Source: Cacajao melanocephalus
Taxonomy: Eukaryota > Chordata > Mammalia > Primates > Pitheciidae
Length of the DNA: 64,000 nucleotides
Assembly: GCA_963573385.1 (NCBI GenBank)
Contig: CAUYLG010021515.1
Location: 18,790-82,789, forward strand
Direction of reading: 5' to 3'
In this document: positions 1-12,196 of the stretch, in pieces
Numbering within the stretch: the first letter of the stretch is position 1
Layout: each line of letters opens with the position of its first letter
The notes under the pieces: generated by a model
Databases searched by the model: none
What the model was told of the DNA's origin: nothing
Seen by the model: only the letters and a program-made list of their open reading frames with translations
Made by a program: the position numbers and the translations under genes

Positions 1-680
1 CTGCATTGTTTGGTGGAAGGGGTTTAAGTGAAATAATTGTTGAGTTTCTTGAGAACGCTGTCTCACTCCAGTGAAGTATGAAAACCTGCATTCAAAGGCC
101 AGGTGCTCAGGCCATTCACTGGCCACAGAGGCAAATTGTTCATGGTGGTTTCATATGTAAGACGAACAAGATAGGAGCAGCTGCTCTGGTACTCTCAGTG
201 GAATTTTAAGTCACAGTAACCTTTATGATTGGAGGCACACAGATAACATATGTTTATCAGAAATGTATGAGGGTACTGATGTAGCCTTCTCAGATATGAA
301 TGGCAATTCACACTCTAGCACCAGTTTCTTCTTTGTAGGAATTGTTAGTTGTGGGAACTGTTAGTAGGAAATGAGTTCTGCAGGTCAAAAAAATAGTCAC
401 TGAAAAAATAAATAAATAAAAATAAAAAACAGTCACTGAATGCCTACTCTGTACCAGTGGGAGGTTTTCCTCTCTTGTCTTTATTATTATTTTTACTTTT
501 GGTCATTTGTAATCTTTTTTTTCCAACAACTACTTGAGTCCAAGAATAAATTAAAGATATCCGCATATAAATAGGTTTTAGTTGCTTAAAACTGGCGGAT
601 GGAGTTTCCTTGATCTAGCAGACATTTACAGAGCCCATAATCCCAGCTGGGTCCTGACCCTCCAGGTTGGTAGCATGACT
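1..680. other. No gene seen; unassigned sequence
   Basis: I recognise no repeat family, exon or RNA gene here. There is a short A-rich (AAAT)n patch around 400-430 and a T-rich patch near 480-530. Confidence 0.5.
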
Positions 681-684
681 TCAA

Positions 685-835
685 GAAGGTCATTTCCCAA
701 TTAAACTCAGCAAAGGTTGATTGAGTGCCAGCTCTGTATCAGACACCATGGACGTCAGTGGGGGCATAGAGATGAGCGAGATCCACTCTCTGTCCGCAAG
801 GAGCTCGCCATCAGGGAGAAAGATATGCAGGAATG
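685..835 (+). repeat. Possible ancient repeat remnant
   Basis: The wording (tally-like 'gattgagtgccagctctgtatc', then 'gagatgagcgagatccact' and 'aaggagctcgcc') follows a very old, common interspersed-repeat pattern seen in mammalian genomes. I cannot name the family with confidence. A similar block may occur near 46840-46950 and 61650-61810. Confidence 0.35.
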
Positions 836-1167
836 GCAAAGAGAGGACCATGTGACTTCTTGCATGTGTAGAATTGAATCAAATATTGGGTCATAGGAAG
901 CTGTCCAAACATGAGCATGAATTCAGAGGCGGGTGTGATGGGAGAAGAGCAGATTGTCAGGACGCAGCCTGGTGATGAGCAGGTGGTCTCGGGTGCATCA
1001 AGGATGCTTGCTGTCTGCAAAGGCTTGGTCATGTTTGAGTTCCATTGGAGGCTCTTCCTGTCACTCCACAGGACACTCTCCATACTGGGAACCCCTAGAA
1101 CATGTATCTTTATATCCCTGCCATGGGGACAGTCTCTCACCTGGTTCACTGTGGACATGATCTCGGA
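836..1167. other. No gene seen; overlapping short frames only
   Basis: Short open frames on both strands overlap here without splice sites, conserved-looking protein or codon bias. I regard them as chance. Confidence 0.5.
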
Positions 1168-1767
1168 GCACAGTGATTAAGGATAAGGGTTTTGCAGTCA
1201 CCCACAGGAGGCCCCAAGTCGCAGCCTCTGACTCTGTGCACTCAGGTGAGTTTCGTAGCCTCTGTGAGCTTTAGTTTCCTTATCTTTAAAATGGTAATAG
1301 TAGTAGCACCTGCATAAGTCATCTTGGGCTGCCACAACAAAATACCATATAATGAGTGGCTTCAACAACAGCAATTTATTTTCTCATAGTTCTGGAGTCT
1401 GAAAGTCTTGAGATCTTACCTCTGGTGAGCGTCCTCTTCTTGGCTTGCAGCATACTTGCCTTCTTACATTGCTTACACATGGCCTTCTGTTGGTGTGCAC
1501 AGAGAGAGAGAGAGATAACAAGCTCATTGGTGTCTCTTCTATTCTTATGAGAGCACTGATGTAATCGTGGGAGTTCTACTTCATGACCTCATCTAACCCT
1601 GAGAGCCCAAAGGCCCTGTCCCTAAATACCATCACATTAGGGGCCAGGGACTTCAGCATATACATTTTGGGAGGGACAGAATTCAGTCCATGGCAGCACC
1701 TGCTTCATTTGGTTGCTTTTAGATAATGCTTGTGGAGTGCTTGGCCCAGTGCCTGTTATATGACAGG
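1168..1767 (+). repeat. MIR SINE, split by an LTR
   Basis: The left part (1168-1310) has the MIR order: 'gattaaggataagggtttt', a degenerate middle, then 'tttccttatctttaaaatgg' and 'agcacctgc'. The right part (1701-1767) continues with the 'agtgcttggcccagtgcctg' end. The LTR at 1311-1695 interrupts it. Confidence 0.75.
1311..1695 (-). mobile_element. MaLR (MLT1-like) solo LTR
   Basis: The reverse strand carries the typical MaLR LTR wording, including the stretch around 1385-1410 that reads as 'ccagaactatgagaaaat' on the minus strand. The element begins TG and ends CA, and is flanked by a perfect 5-bp duplication GCACC (1306-1310 and 1696-1700), the size expected for ERVL-type integration. A (GA)n patch lies at 1500-1516. 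It is the same kind of element as 48010-48705, in opposite orientation. Confidence 0.75.
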
Positions 1768-1769
1768 TA

Positions 1770-2083
1770 CAATCAGGCATGTGTATCCAAGAGTTCTGCA
1801 TTCCCAAACTCAACCAACCATGAATCAAAAATATTAAAAGAGAAAACAAAAAAAAAATACAATGTTTAAAATAATACAAATAAAAGCAATATAACAACTA
1901 TTCACATAGCATTTACATTGTATCATACGCAATTTAGAGATGATTTAAAGCATACAGGTGGATTGTGGAGGTTATATGCAAATACTACATCATTTTATTA
2001 TATCAGGGACTTGAGCATCTGTAGATTTTGGTATCTGCATGGGTACTGGAATCAATCCCTCATGGATACTGAGGGATAACATT
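1770..2083 (+). mobile_element. MER2/Tigger-type DNA transposon
   Basis: The text 'gtgtatccaagagttctgca', 'caaccaaccatgaatc', 'atgcaaatactac' and 'ggatactgaggga' in this order matches the MER2/Tigger non-autonomous family. TA dinucleotides flank both ends, as expected for Tc1/mariner-type insertion. It sits directly after the MIR end. Confidence 0.7.
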
Positions 2084-2234
2084 ACACTGTGAATGTTTAC
2101 TTTTGTAGGTACATAGGTATATCTCTTTTCCTTGTAAAATTATGAGATAGTTAAGTGAGGCCTGTATTTTATTTGTGGCTTTCTACCTGAAATGATTGCA
2201 AAAATGAAGATGTGAATGAAAGGAGAAGGATCAG

Positions 2235-2455
2235 ACATTTTGGATTCAGAATAGTAGCTTTGAATCTTGCCTTGGCTGTGTCCTTGCCGCATGCTCTGGA
2301 GCAGTGATCAAAACTCTGAACCTCAGCCTTTCAGATTGGTAAAATGAGAACAACACATCTTACTTCTCAGAATTCTGATGAGGACTAAATGAAATAATCC
2401 ATGTGAAAGCACCTGTGTTTTCTGATACATAGTGGATGTTCTCTAAATGTTGGTG
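2235..2455 (+). repeat. MIR SINE
   Basis: MIR core and end are recognisable: 'cctcagcctttcagattgg', 'taaaatgagaac', 'gatgaggactaaatgaaata', and the 'gtgaaagcacctgtg' end. The copy is diverged, as expected for this old family. Confidence 0.75.
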
Positions 2456-2594
2456 GGATGAGGTTTGTCTGTATTCATTGATTTGGCACAGTTAATCAAC
2501 TCGTAGTCCTAACTCCCAGGTTGCTCTGACTCTCCTGCCTTTGATGTGGGCATCCTAGATCCAATGGGTGTGTGCCTGGGCAGAGAGGCATTTG

Positions 2595-5360
2595 GTGAAA
2601 TTTTTTAAAATTAATTTTTAATTCTTGTGGATGCATAGTAGGTATATATATTTGTTGGGTACATGAAATATTTTGATACAGGCATGCAATGTGTAATAAT
2701 GACATGGGGACAGATGGAGTGTCTGCCATCTAAGCATTTATCCTTTGTGTTACAAACAATCCAATTATACTCTTTTCGTTATTTTTAAATGTACAATTTT
2801 TTGACAATGGTCACTCTTTTGTACTAGCAAATACTAGGTCTTATTCATTTTTTCTTTTTGTGCCCATTAACCATCCCCAGTTCCCCTCAACTCCTCACAA
2901 CCCTTTTCAGCCTTTGGTAACCATTCTTCCATACTCTGTCCTCATAAATTCAATTGTTTTAATTTTTAGCTCCCACAAATAAGAACATGCAAAGTGTGTC
3001 TTTCCGTGCCCAGCCTATTTCACGTAGCATAATGACCTTCAATTCCATCCTTGTTATTGCAAATGAAGAGATCTCATTCCTTTTTATGGCTGAATAGTAC
3101 GCCATTGTGTATATGTACCATGTTTTCTTTATCCATTCATCTGTTGATGGACACTCAGGTTGCTTTCAAGTCTTGGCTATTGTGAATAATACTGCAATAA
3201 ACATGGGAGTGCAGATATCTCTTCAGTATACTGATATCCCCCTCTAAGTACCTAGAAGTGGAATTGCTGGATAATATTGTAGTTCTATTTTTAGTTTCTT
3301 GAGGAACCTCCAAACTGTTATCTATAGTGACTGTACTAATTCACATTCCTACCAACAGTGCACTAGGGTTTTCTTTTCTCCACATCCTTGCCAGCATTTA
3401 CTGCCTGTCTTACGGAAAAAAAAAAAAAAGCCATCTTAACTAGAGTGAGATGGTATCTCATTGTAGTTTTGATTTGCATTTCTCTGATGATCAATGATGT
3501 TGAGTACGTTTTTATAGACCTGCTTACCATTTGTACAGTCTTCTTTTGAGAAATACCTATTCAGATCTTTTGCCTATTTTCAATCAGATTATTAGATTTT
3601 TTTTTCCTGTAGAGTTGTTTGACCTTTTTATATATTTTGGTTATTAATCCCTTTATCACATGGGTAGTTTGCACATATTTTCTCCTATCCTGTGGTTTGT
3701 CTCTTCACTTTGTTGATTGTTTTCTTTGCTATTCAGAAGCTTTCTAACTTCATGTGATCCCATTTGTCCATTTTTGCTTTGGTTGCCTGTGCTTGTGCGG
3801 TATTAAGAAGGTTTTGCTCAGTTCAGTGTTCCAGAGACTTTCCCCCAATGTTTTCTCTTAGTAGTTCCATAGTTTGTGGTATTAGATTTAAGCCTCTTAT
3901 CAATTTTGATGTGATGTTTCTTATGTGGTGAGAGATAGGTGTCTAGTTTCATTCTTCTGCATATGGATATCCAGTTCTCTCAGCACCTTGTATGGAAGAG
4001 TCTGTCCTTTTCCCAATGTATTTCTTCTCTCTGTTTTCTTAGTCAGTCTGGCTAAAGGTTTGTCAATTTTATCTTTTCAGAAAAAACAACATTTTGTGTC
4101 ATTGATCTTCTGTTTCCTTTGTTTCAACTTCATTTATTTCTGCTCTGTTCTTCATTTCTTTTCTTTTAGTGAATTTGGGTTTGGTTTGCTCTTGCTTTTC
4201 TAAGTCTTTAAGATGTATTGTTAGGTTATTTGAAATCTTTCTTCTTTTTGATCTAGGTACTTAAAGCTATAAAATTCCCTCTTAGTACTGCATTTACTGT
4301 ATCCCATAGGTTTTGGTATGTTGCATTTCCATTATCATTTGTTTCAAGAAATTTTTCAGTTTTCTTTTTAATTTCTTCATTGATCCACTGGTCATCCAGG
4401 AGCGTATTATTTAATTTCCATGTGTTTGTATAGTTTCCAAAATTATTCTTGTTATTAATTTTTAGTTTTATCCCATTGTGGTCAGAGAAGATGCTTGATA
4501 TTATCCCAGTTTTTTTTTTTTGAATGTTTCAAGATTTGCTTTGTGACCTAACAAAAAAGGTCCATCTTTGAGAATTATATAGGTGCTGAAGAAAATAATA
4601 TGTATTCTGCAGCCATTGGATGAAATGTTCTGTAAATATCTATTAGATTCATTAGGTCTACAGTGCAGATTAAGTCCTATGTTTTTTGTTAATTTTCTGC
4701 CTAGAAGATCTGTCCAGTGCTAAAAGCGGGCTGCTGAAGTTCCAGCTACTATTGTATTGGGGTTTGTCTCTTTCTTTAGCTCAAATATTTACTTTATATA
4801 TCTGGGTACTACAGTTTTGGGTGCAAATACATTTACAATTGTTATATCCTTTTATTGAATTGACGCTTTTATCATTATGTAATGACCTTCTTGGTCTCTT
4901 CAATACATCTAATATAAGAATTGCTACTCCTGTTCTTTTTTGGTTTCCGAGGCATGAAATATCTTTTTCCATCCCTTTATTTCAGTCTACGTGTGTCTTT
5001 ACAGGTGAAGTGTGTTTCCAGTAGGCAACAGATCTTTCAGGTTTTATTTTTAGTCCATTCAGCGACTCTATGACTTTTTATTGGAGAGTTTAGTCCCCTT
5101 ACTTTCAATGTTATTATTGATAAATAAAGACTTCTTGCCATTTTGCTATTTGTTTCCTTGGTGTTTTGTGGCCAGCCTTTTCTTCCTTCTTTCCTACCTT
5201 TTTGTATTCCTTTTAGTGAAGGTGATTTTCTCTGGTGATATGATTTAATTTCTTGTCTTTTGTGTGTGTGTATTCATCATATGTTTTTTATTCGAGGTTA
5301 CAATGAGGCATGCAAATACTATCTTATAACCCATCATTTTAAGCGGATAACATCTTTTTT
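2595..5360 (-). mobile_element. Old L1 (L1M-type), antisense, internally deleted
   Basis: The plus strand reads as antisense L1. It shows the 3' UTR from about 2595, the ORF2 C-terminal region at roughly 3000-4000 ('tcattcctttttatggctgaa' type wording), then an abrupt jump near 4020-4040 into the endonuclease/linker part of ORF2, reaching the ORF2 start near 5110. Most of the reverse-transcriptase part is therefore missing. All frames are broken many times. Divergence suggests a copy older than the primate L1PA families. Confidence 0.8.
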
Positions 5361-5450
5361 TTTTTTTTGAAAGAAAGAAAGAAAGAAGAAAGAAAAAAGG
5401 GGGAGAGAGAACAGAATTCTTGCTCTGTTGCCCAGGCTGTAATACAATCT
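5361..5450 (+). repeat. T-run, (GAAA)n and Alu scrap
   Basis: A T-run is followed by GAAA repeats and a short 'cttgctctgttgcccaggct' scrap that resembles a decayed antisense Alu fragment. Confidence 0.5.
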
Positions 5451-5629
5451 AGGAATAGGTATTAAAAACCTCTTTTATGCCGATAATTGTACTTAACAAC
5501 AGAGACAGGAAGGGATAAGGGAAGAAAATAACAAACAAACAGCTAACCAACATTTCATTTAAGTCTGTGAAATGCTATGCAAATGCTGAAGAATAATTTA
5601 CTTCCAATTATATAGTCACTTTCAGAATA

Positions 5630-7768
5630 GGTATAATATGATACTGAGAAAAATGTATGTTCTGGAGACCTGGGATGAAGAATTCTATAGATATTCACTA
5701 AGTTTACTTATTCCATGTCTAAATTCCCTATTAATTTTCTATCTCGTTGATCCGTCAAATACTAACAATGTGGTGTCAAGATCTCCCACCATTATTGTGC
5801 GGGAGTCCAAGTCTCTTTATAAGTCATTTAGAACTTGTCTTATGTATCTGGGTGCTCCTATATTAGGTGCATATATATTTATGATCATTAACTCCTGTTG
5901 TTGCATTGATTCTTTTACCATTATGTAATATCCTTCTTTCTTTTAGTCTTTGTTACTGTTAAAGTCTATTTTGTCGGAGACAAAAATTACAACTCCTTTT
6001 TTTTTTTACTCTCCATTTGATTGGTGAATCTTCCTCCATCCCTTTGAGTCTTTGTGTGTCGATGCTTGTGAGATAAATCTGGATACAGTGTACCAATGGG
6101 TTTTGACTTTTTGTCCAATTTACCTGCCTGTGTCTTTAAGTGGGGCATTTAATCCATTTAAATTTAGGATTAATATTAATATTTGTGAGTTCAGTATTAT
6201 GATTTAATGCTAGCTGACTATTTTGCCAATTAGTTGATGTAGATTCTTCATTATGGAGATGCTCTACATTTTGGTAAGTTTTTTGGATGACTGATACTGG
6301 TTGTTCCTTTCTGTTTGTAGTGCTTCTTTCAGAAGCTCTTGTAAAGCAGGCCTGGTGGTGATGAAATCTCCGAGTGCTTGCTTGTTAGCAAAAAATTTTA
6401 TTTTTCCTTCACTTATGAAGCTTAGTTTAACAGGATATGAGATTCTGGGTTGAAAATTCTTTTCTTTGAGGATATTAAATACTGACCCCCACTCTCTTCT
6501 AGTTTGTAGGGTTTCTGCTGAGAGGTCGGCTGTGAGTCTGATAGGCTTCCCTTTATGGGTAACCTGACCTTTCTCTCTAGCTGCCCTTATAATTTTCTCC
6601 TTTATTTCAACCCTAGTGAATCTAGCGATTATGTGTCTAGGAGTTGCTCTACTTGAGGAATATCTTTGTGGTGTTCTCTGGATTACCTGGAGTTGAGTAT
6701 TGTCCTGGCTTACTAGGTTAGGAAAATTTTCTTGGTAATATCCTGAAGAATATTTTCCAACTTGGATTCATTCTCTTCATGACATTCAGGTATACCTATC
6801 AGTCGTAAATTAGGTCTTTTCACACAGTCCCATATTTCTTGGAGACTTTGCTCATTCCTTTTTACTCTTTCTTCTCGAATCTTGTCTTCTTGTTTCATTT
6901 CATTAAGTTGGTCTTCGACCTCTAATATCCTTTCTTTTGCTTGATCAATTCGACTGTTAAAACCGGTGCATACTTCGAGAAGTTCTCGTATTATGTTGTT
7001 CAGTTCCATTAATTCACTTATATTCCTCTCTAAATTATTTATTCTCGTGAGCATTTTGTCAAACCTTTTTTCAAGGTTCTTAGTTTCTTTGCATTGGTCT
7101 AAAACATGTTCTTTTAGCTCAGAAGTTTCTTATTATCACCTTCTGAAGCCTAATTCTGTTAATGGATCGCACTCATTCTCCATCAGGCCTTGTTCCCTTG
7201 TTGATGAGGAACTATGATCCCCTATAGAAGGAGAGGCATTCTGATTTTGAGTATTCTCAGCCTTTTTACGCTGGTTTCTTCCCTTCATTGTGAGTTTATC
7301 CACCTGTCGTTTGTAATTGCTAACTTTCAAATTAGGTCTCTGAGTGGACGTCCAACTTGTTGATTCCCAGCGCCGAAATCTGAGCAACCCACTGCGCTGA
7401 CTAAAACAGCGGCATTAAGATTCGTGGTGCTTTTCTGCCTGGGAATATCCGGTCCGGCTTCCCTCTTGAATCCCTTTTTCAATCAGTTAAATAGGCGACT
7501 CTGCCTTCCTGATCTCCAAACATCGACCAAAAGGGGACCCAGTCCCGTTTACTCTGCACCAAGAACTGCCGCGCTGGGGCACCGGCAAAACCGCCACGCT
7601 AGCCACAAGAGTCGCGCTGGCGACCCGTGGGGCTCCTCCGCTGGGAATCTCCTGGTCCGTGGGCAACAAAGATTCATCTGTAAGTGTGGCGTCCTCTCGT
7701 TCTGTGCACTTTCTCTGGGAGCTACAATCCTGAGCTGCTAGTAGTCAGCCATCTTGGATCTCTCCCCT
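5630..7768 (-). mobile_element. L1 with 5' end, antisense (L1PB/L1MA-like)
   Basis: Antisense L1 whose 5' end is present. A CpG-rich 5' UTR runs at about 7300-7768 and ends in 'gccatcttggatc', the usual L1 5' terminus read backwards. ORF1 follows at 7288-6264, then the inter-ORF spacer and the ORF2 endonuclease region down to about 5630. The ORF2 start codon is degraded and the reading frame is broken. It is truncated at its 3' side, so it is not simply the 5' part of the L1 at 2595-5360: both contain the endonuclease region. Confidence 0.8.
6264..7288 (-). pseudogene. L1 ORF1 pseudogene (nearly full length)
   Basis: This remnant of the L1 RNA-binding ORF1 protein starts at an ATG (7288-7286) and ends at a TAG (6264-6266). 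The first 51 codons are open to a stop/frameshift near 7130-7137. The middle part, about 7128-6713, includes a leucine-rich heptad stretch (coiled coil) and the motif QSLQEIWDCVKRPNLRLIG near the start of the RRM. A second frameshift lies near 6730. From there to 6264 the RRM/C-terminal part is open for about 155 codons in another frame, including TPRHII and a terminal KKLTKM. Two disabling changes over about 340 codons imply a dead but moderately preserved copy. Confidence 0.8.
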
Positions 7769-8074
7769 GGTCTGTGTGTTTTCTTAGTTTTGGACCTGGT
7801 TTCCAGTCCTGTGTAGTTAAGGTGCACTTGAAATCCTTTCATCTACCTTGAACAGGCTTAAATCTCTACTTTCTCATGAGTAATTCTTTTTCCATGTGTA
7901 GTCCAGAACACATAGCAAACTTTTGTACTGCTTCCCTCTTGAGAGGAAGGTGGTTTTCTTTTTTTGTATTCTTTCCTCCCTTCTGTCTTTATATATTAAA
8001 GTCAGAAAAAAAGCAAAATATATGTATGTGGGTATACAGACACACATACACACATATTTTCTTTATAACTTACA
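7769..8074. other. No gene seen
   Basis: T-rich unassigned sequence between the L1 5' end and an Alu fragment, with a short (CA)-rich patch at 8040-8056. Confidence 0.5.
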
Positions 8075-8198
8075 TTTTTTTAGACACAGGGTCTTGCTGT
8101 GTTGCCCACGCTGGTCTCAAATTTCTGGCCTCAAGAGATCCTCCTGTCTTATCCTCCCAAAGTGCTGAGATTACAGGTGCGAGCCACCATGTCAAGTC
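8075..8198 (-). mobile_element. Alu monomer fragment
   Basis: About 120 bp of antisense Alu-like sequence, from 'acagggtcttgctgtgttgc' to 'gcgagccaccatg'. Only one arm is present, so it is an Alu monomer (FLAM/FRAM type) or an early truncated Alu. Confidence 0.75.
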
Positions 8199-8401
8199 TA
8201 CTATTTATATAAGGTGTTTAAGTTCATCTCCATGTGGTAGATAAACCCCACCCTGGCAAGTGAATATCCTACTGTCATATTTCTACTAGATCTTCAATTC
8301 CTAGTCAACATTGTGGATTTGAGTTTCTTTTCTGTTTCTGAGGAATTGTCCCTTCGAGCTTTTTGCCCAGCTATGCGTTTAAAAGTATTCTGTTTAAGTC
8401 T

Positions 8402-8704
8402 GCCAGCCGTAATGGTTCACGCCTGTAATCCCAGCACTTTAGAAGGCTGAAGCAGGCAGGATCACTTAAGGCTAGGAGTTTGAGACCAGTCTGACCAACA
8501 TGGTGAAATTCCATCTTTACGAAAAATACAAAAAAAATTAGCCAGGTGTGGTGGCACACACCTGCAATTTCAGTTACTTGGGAGGCTGAGACACAAGAAT
8601 CACTTGAACCTAGGAGGTGGAGGTTGCAGTGAGCCGAGATCGCACCAGTGTATTCCAGCCTGGGTGACAGCACAAAACTCTGTCTCAAAAAAAAAAAAAA
8701 AAAA
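8402..8704 (+). mobile_element. Alu, full length
   Basis: Complete dimeric Alu with a central A-rich linker and a terminal A-run at 8686-8704. Several CpG sites have decayed (AluS/J age). Confidence 0.93.
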
Positions 8705-8819
8705 GGTACATTTTATTCAGAGCTTATATGATTTAGCATAGAATGGTGTGGGGTGAGGTGGGCTTCCCAAATTAGTTCAGCATGCCTTATTGCCTAGAAG
8801 TCCTTAAATTCATTTTGTT

Positions 8820-8912
8820 ACCTTTCCCCACAAAATCCTATTTGAATTTTTATTGGAATTACACTGAATCTATAGAGTTATTTGGAGAGAATTTACGTAT
8901 TTAAAATATCAA
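8820..8912 (-). mobile_element. Old L1 ORF2 fragment
   Basis: The phrase 'atttttattggaattacact' followed by 'gaatctatagagtt' is antisense old L1 ORF2. The fragment may extend left to about 8700. It ends where the next Alu begins. Confidence 0.55.
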
Positions 8913-9190
<278 letters not shown>

Positions 9191-10034
9191 TTGAATTATC
9201 TCATGTGTGAAAGTGTTGTATGTCTCACCATTTATCTAAGACTTCTTTTTAATGTCCTACTGAAATCATGCATTCAAAAGATAGACACTGTGTACTTATT
9301 ATTAAATTTAGATCTAGGTTTTATATTTTATTCCTAGCTTATTGTATAATTTCTGGCTTGTTGAATAACCACGAGCAAATTATCTAATTATTATCGTTTT
9401 TATTTGGTTGAACTGTTAATTATTATTCAACTCAAGTGTTTAGTAAGTATAAAGCAATGATGATTACTAGATAATTACTAGATAACTTACTAGATAATTA
9501 AGTTGTTTAACATTTTCATTTTAAGTTTAATATCAAGATATTGTAGTTCAGAAAGGTAAAATATACATTTATCAAAATTACTCCAAATGCTCATATAGAA
9601 AACTTTTTGAAACATAAGTAAAAGTAGAAACTGCAAACAGAGCAGTAAACTAAATAAATATGATTTTGTACTTGATGCATACCAGAATCAGAATTTGTAA
9701 AATCACTAATTGAAAGAAGGAAACAGTGAAACTCCATCACCAAAAAAAAAAAGGAAATTGTGGAACTTTGAGCAGACTTAGGACTGTCGGTAGACAGGGC
9801 AGTTCAGTTTTCAGCAACAGACATTAAGTGAGCTGGGTGATTTTCATTGTTAGGGTGTGGTTAAGAGTCAAAGACACAACAGAAACATTAAGTCTCCAAA
9901 GAGGCCTTGTAGAGGTGTCAGTGAAAACTCTCGGCCAGAGCCCACCCCGTTTTCCAAACATGGTATCTTTGAAATACCATACGGATCTGACATTAAAGCC
10001 TTCTCAACAGTTGTACCAGAAGATGGCAACCACT
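9191..10034. other. No gene seen; AT-rich
   Basis: AT-rich unassigned sequence. It contains three close copies of 'actagataa' at about 9466-9500, a small tandem slippage product. Confidence 0.5.
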
Positions 10035-10044
10035 GTGGTTCTTC

Positions 10045-10354
<310 letters not shown>

Positions 10355-10516
10355 GTGGTTCTTCTTTTACAATGCCACTATGTAATCAATACATTATTAT
10401 TGCTTACAGAGCCCTATTGATTTAACTCTATAGTGCTCTTTTCTCATTGGCTCCGTTTATTAACATAGTACTTAGAGCTGGAGGGAACTTCAGAGATTTA
10501 GAATTTACAAACTAAT

Positions 10517-10815
10517 GCTGGGCGCGGTGGCTCACACCTGTAATCCCAGCCCTTTGGGAGGCCAAGGCGGGTGGATCACGAGGTCAGTAGTTCGAGACCA
10601 GCCTGGCCAACACTGGCCTGTATCTACTAAAAATACAAAAATTGACCGGTGTGGTGGTGCGTGCCTTTAGTCCCAGCTACTCAGGAGGCTGAGGCAGGAG
10701 AATGAATCACTTGAACCTGGGAGATGGGGGTTGTGGTGAACCGAGATTGTGCCACTGCACTCTAGCCTGGGCAACAGAATGAGACTCTGTCTCAAAAAAA
10801 AAAGAAAGAAAAAAT
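10517..10815 (+). mobile_element. Alu, full length
   Basis: Complete sense Alu. ATTTACAAA occurs at 10503-10511 and again at 10816-10824, a target-site duplication. Confidence 0.94.
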
Positions 10816-10825
10816 ATTTACAAAT

Positions 10826-11423
10826 AAAGGTATGTATCAGAATCTTTTTGTGGAACATTTTCAAAATACAACATGACGCCTTCTAAGTGTGGGTGGATAT
10901 GTGTGTTTGGAAGAGCTTTCTAGGTAATCTGGCAAAGTGTTCTGCTTGGGAATTATCTCTCTAATCTAACCCCTTAATTGTGTGGAGGAGAGGCTTTACT
11001 TGGAAGAAAAAATGCTTCTAATTTAAGATTGCCTTTATTAACATAGGTAGTTAGGAAATTTAGGACTTCATGTTTCAATTTCTGCAGTTCTTAGCTTCTA
11101 TTTCACCACCATCAAGCTGTAATTTTGTTTCTAACTTAATGACTTGGGGTTTAGGTAGACCTTTATTTTAAAAAAATCTACTTCTATAATGTGGATGAAT
11201 GAACAGTGCTCTACATTGTTTTGGGTTTAGAAATTGTGAGAAGCTCTTTAATTATAATAATTCAAGTTAGTTGTGAACAGGTGCGGTAGAGAGTCAGCAG
11301 ACAGACCCACTGGACCCAATGCTGGAAAGCATTCTGAAGTTTTTACAGTGTTTGTGGGCCAAAGACTTAGCTCTAGCTGGAAAATAATTTTTCAAGACTG
11401 ACAAAGTTTATTTTACATTCATG
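10826..11423. other. No gene seen
   Basis: Unassigned, repeat-free as far as I can tell. It leads directly into the hairpin at 11424. Confidence 0.5.
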
Positions 11424-11473
11424 TATATCTGAAGTACATAAATTGTACATGCAATTTATGTACTTCAGATATA
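11424..11473. repeat. Perfect 22-bp inverted repeat (hairpin)
   Basis: The arms 11424-11445 and 11452-11473 are perfect reverse complements around the 6-nt loop TACATG. The sequence continues directly into a tandem duplication, see 11474-11604. Confidence 0.95.
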
Positions 11474-11604
11474 TGACCTGGTATCTCCCACCCTGCACAT
11501 GTTTAATAACTTTTCTTTTTTTTGAGATGGAGTACAATTTATGACCTGGTATCATCTCCCACCCTGGACATATTTAATAACTTTTCTTTTTTTTTGAGAT
11601 GAAG
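11474..11604. repeat. Imperfect tandem duplication including an Alu edge
   Basis: Unit 1 (11474-11532) and unit 2 (11542-11604) share 'tgacctggtat', 'ctcccaccctg', 'tttaataacttttc' and the start of an antisense Alu (T-run plus 'gagatg'). The duplicated block thus spans the junction between unique DNA and the Alu at 11587. Confidence 0.9.
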
Positions 11605-11875
11605 CTCTGCTCTTGTTGCCTAAGCTGGAGTGCAGTGGCATGATCTCGGCTTGCCGCAACCTCCGCCTCCTGGGTTCTAGCGATTCTCCTGCCTCAGCCT
11701 CCCGAGTAGCTGGGATTACAGGCATATGCCACCATGCCCAGCTAATTTTGTATTTTTTAGTAGAGATGGGGTTTCTCCATGTTGGTCAGGCTGGTCTTGA
11801 ACTCCCAACCTCAGATGATTCCTCGCCTTGCTTCTCAAAGTGCTGGGGTTACAGGTGTGAGCCACTTTGCCCGGC
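11587..11875 (-). mobile_element. Alu, full length
   Basis: Antisense Alu. The flank 'tttaataacttttc' before it is echoed by 'tttaaatgacttttc' after it, a decayed target-site duplication. The first bases of its T-run and head also occur in the upstream duplicate. Confidence 0.92.
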
Positions 11876-11890
11876 TTTAAATGACTTTTC

Positions 11891-12196
11891 AAGTCAGATT
11901 TTGGGAATATGGTTCATAAGTCTTGGAGTTTATTCAAATATAAGTTTATTTTTCCAGATGGGTAAAGCAGGCTTCTGTAGACAACTGGAAAGCAAGAATG
12001 TGTGTCCTTTTCTCACATTGAATAGTAGGAAGAAACCCCATAGAAAATCTTAGCATTTGTGGAAAAGAGTAGAGTTACCTTTAATTAGTTCAGACCAGCC
12101 ACCTGAGTTTATTAGCAGCTGACCAGGCTCTTTTTCACATTAGGCCCCATATTCAGCTTCCTTAACTACACAGATTAAGTTATTGATTCATTGATT
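11891..12196. other. No gene seen
   Basis: About 300 bp of unassigned sequence between two antisense Alus. Confidence 0.5.

Noticed and set aside
7424..7741. GC-rich frame and apparent CpG island
   Set aside because: The CpG richness belongs to the L1 5' UTR, so it is not evidence of a gene promoter.
11613..12053. 146-codon plus-strand frame
   Set aside because: Almost all of it is antisense Alu, with the usual Alu-derived peptide wording. This also applies to most other frames containing LECSG or [14 protein letters not shown] strings.
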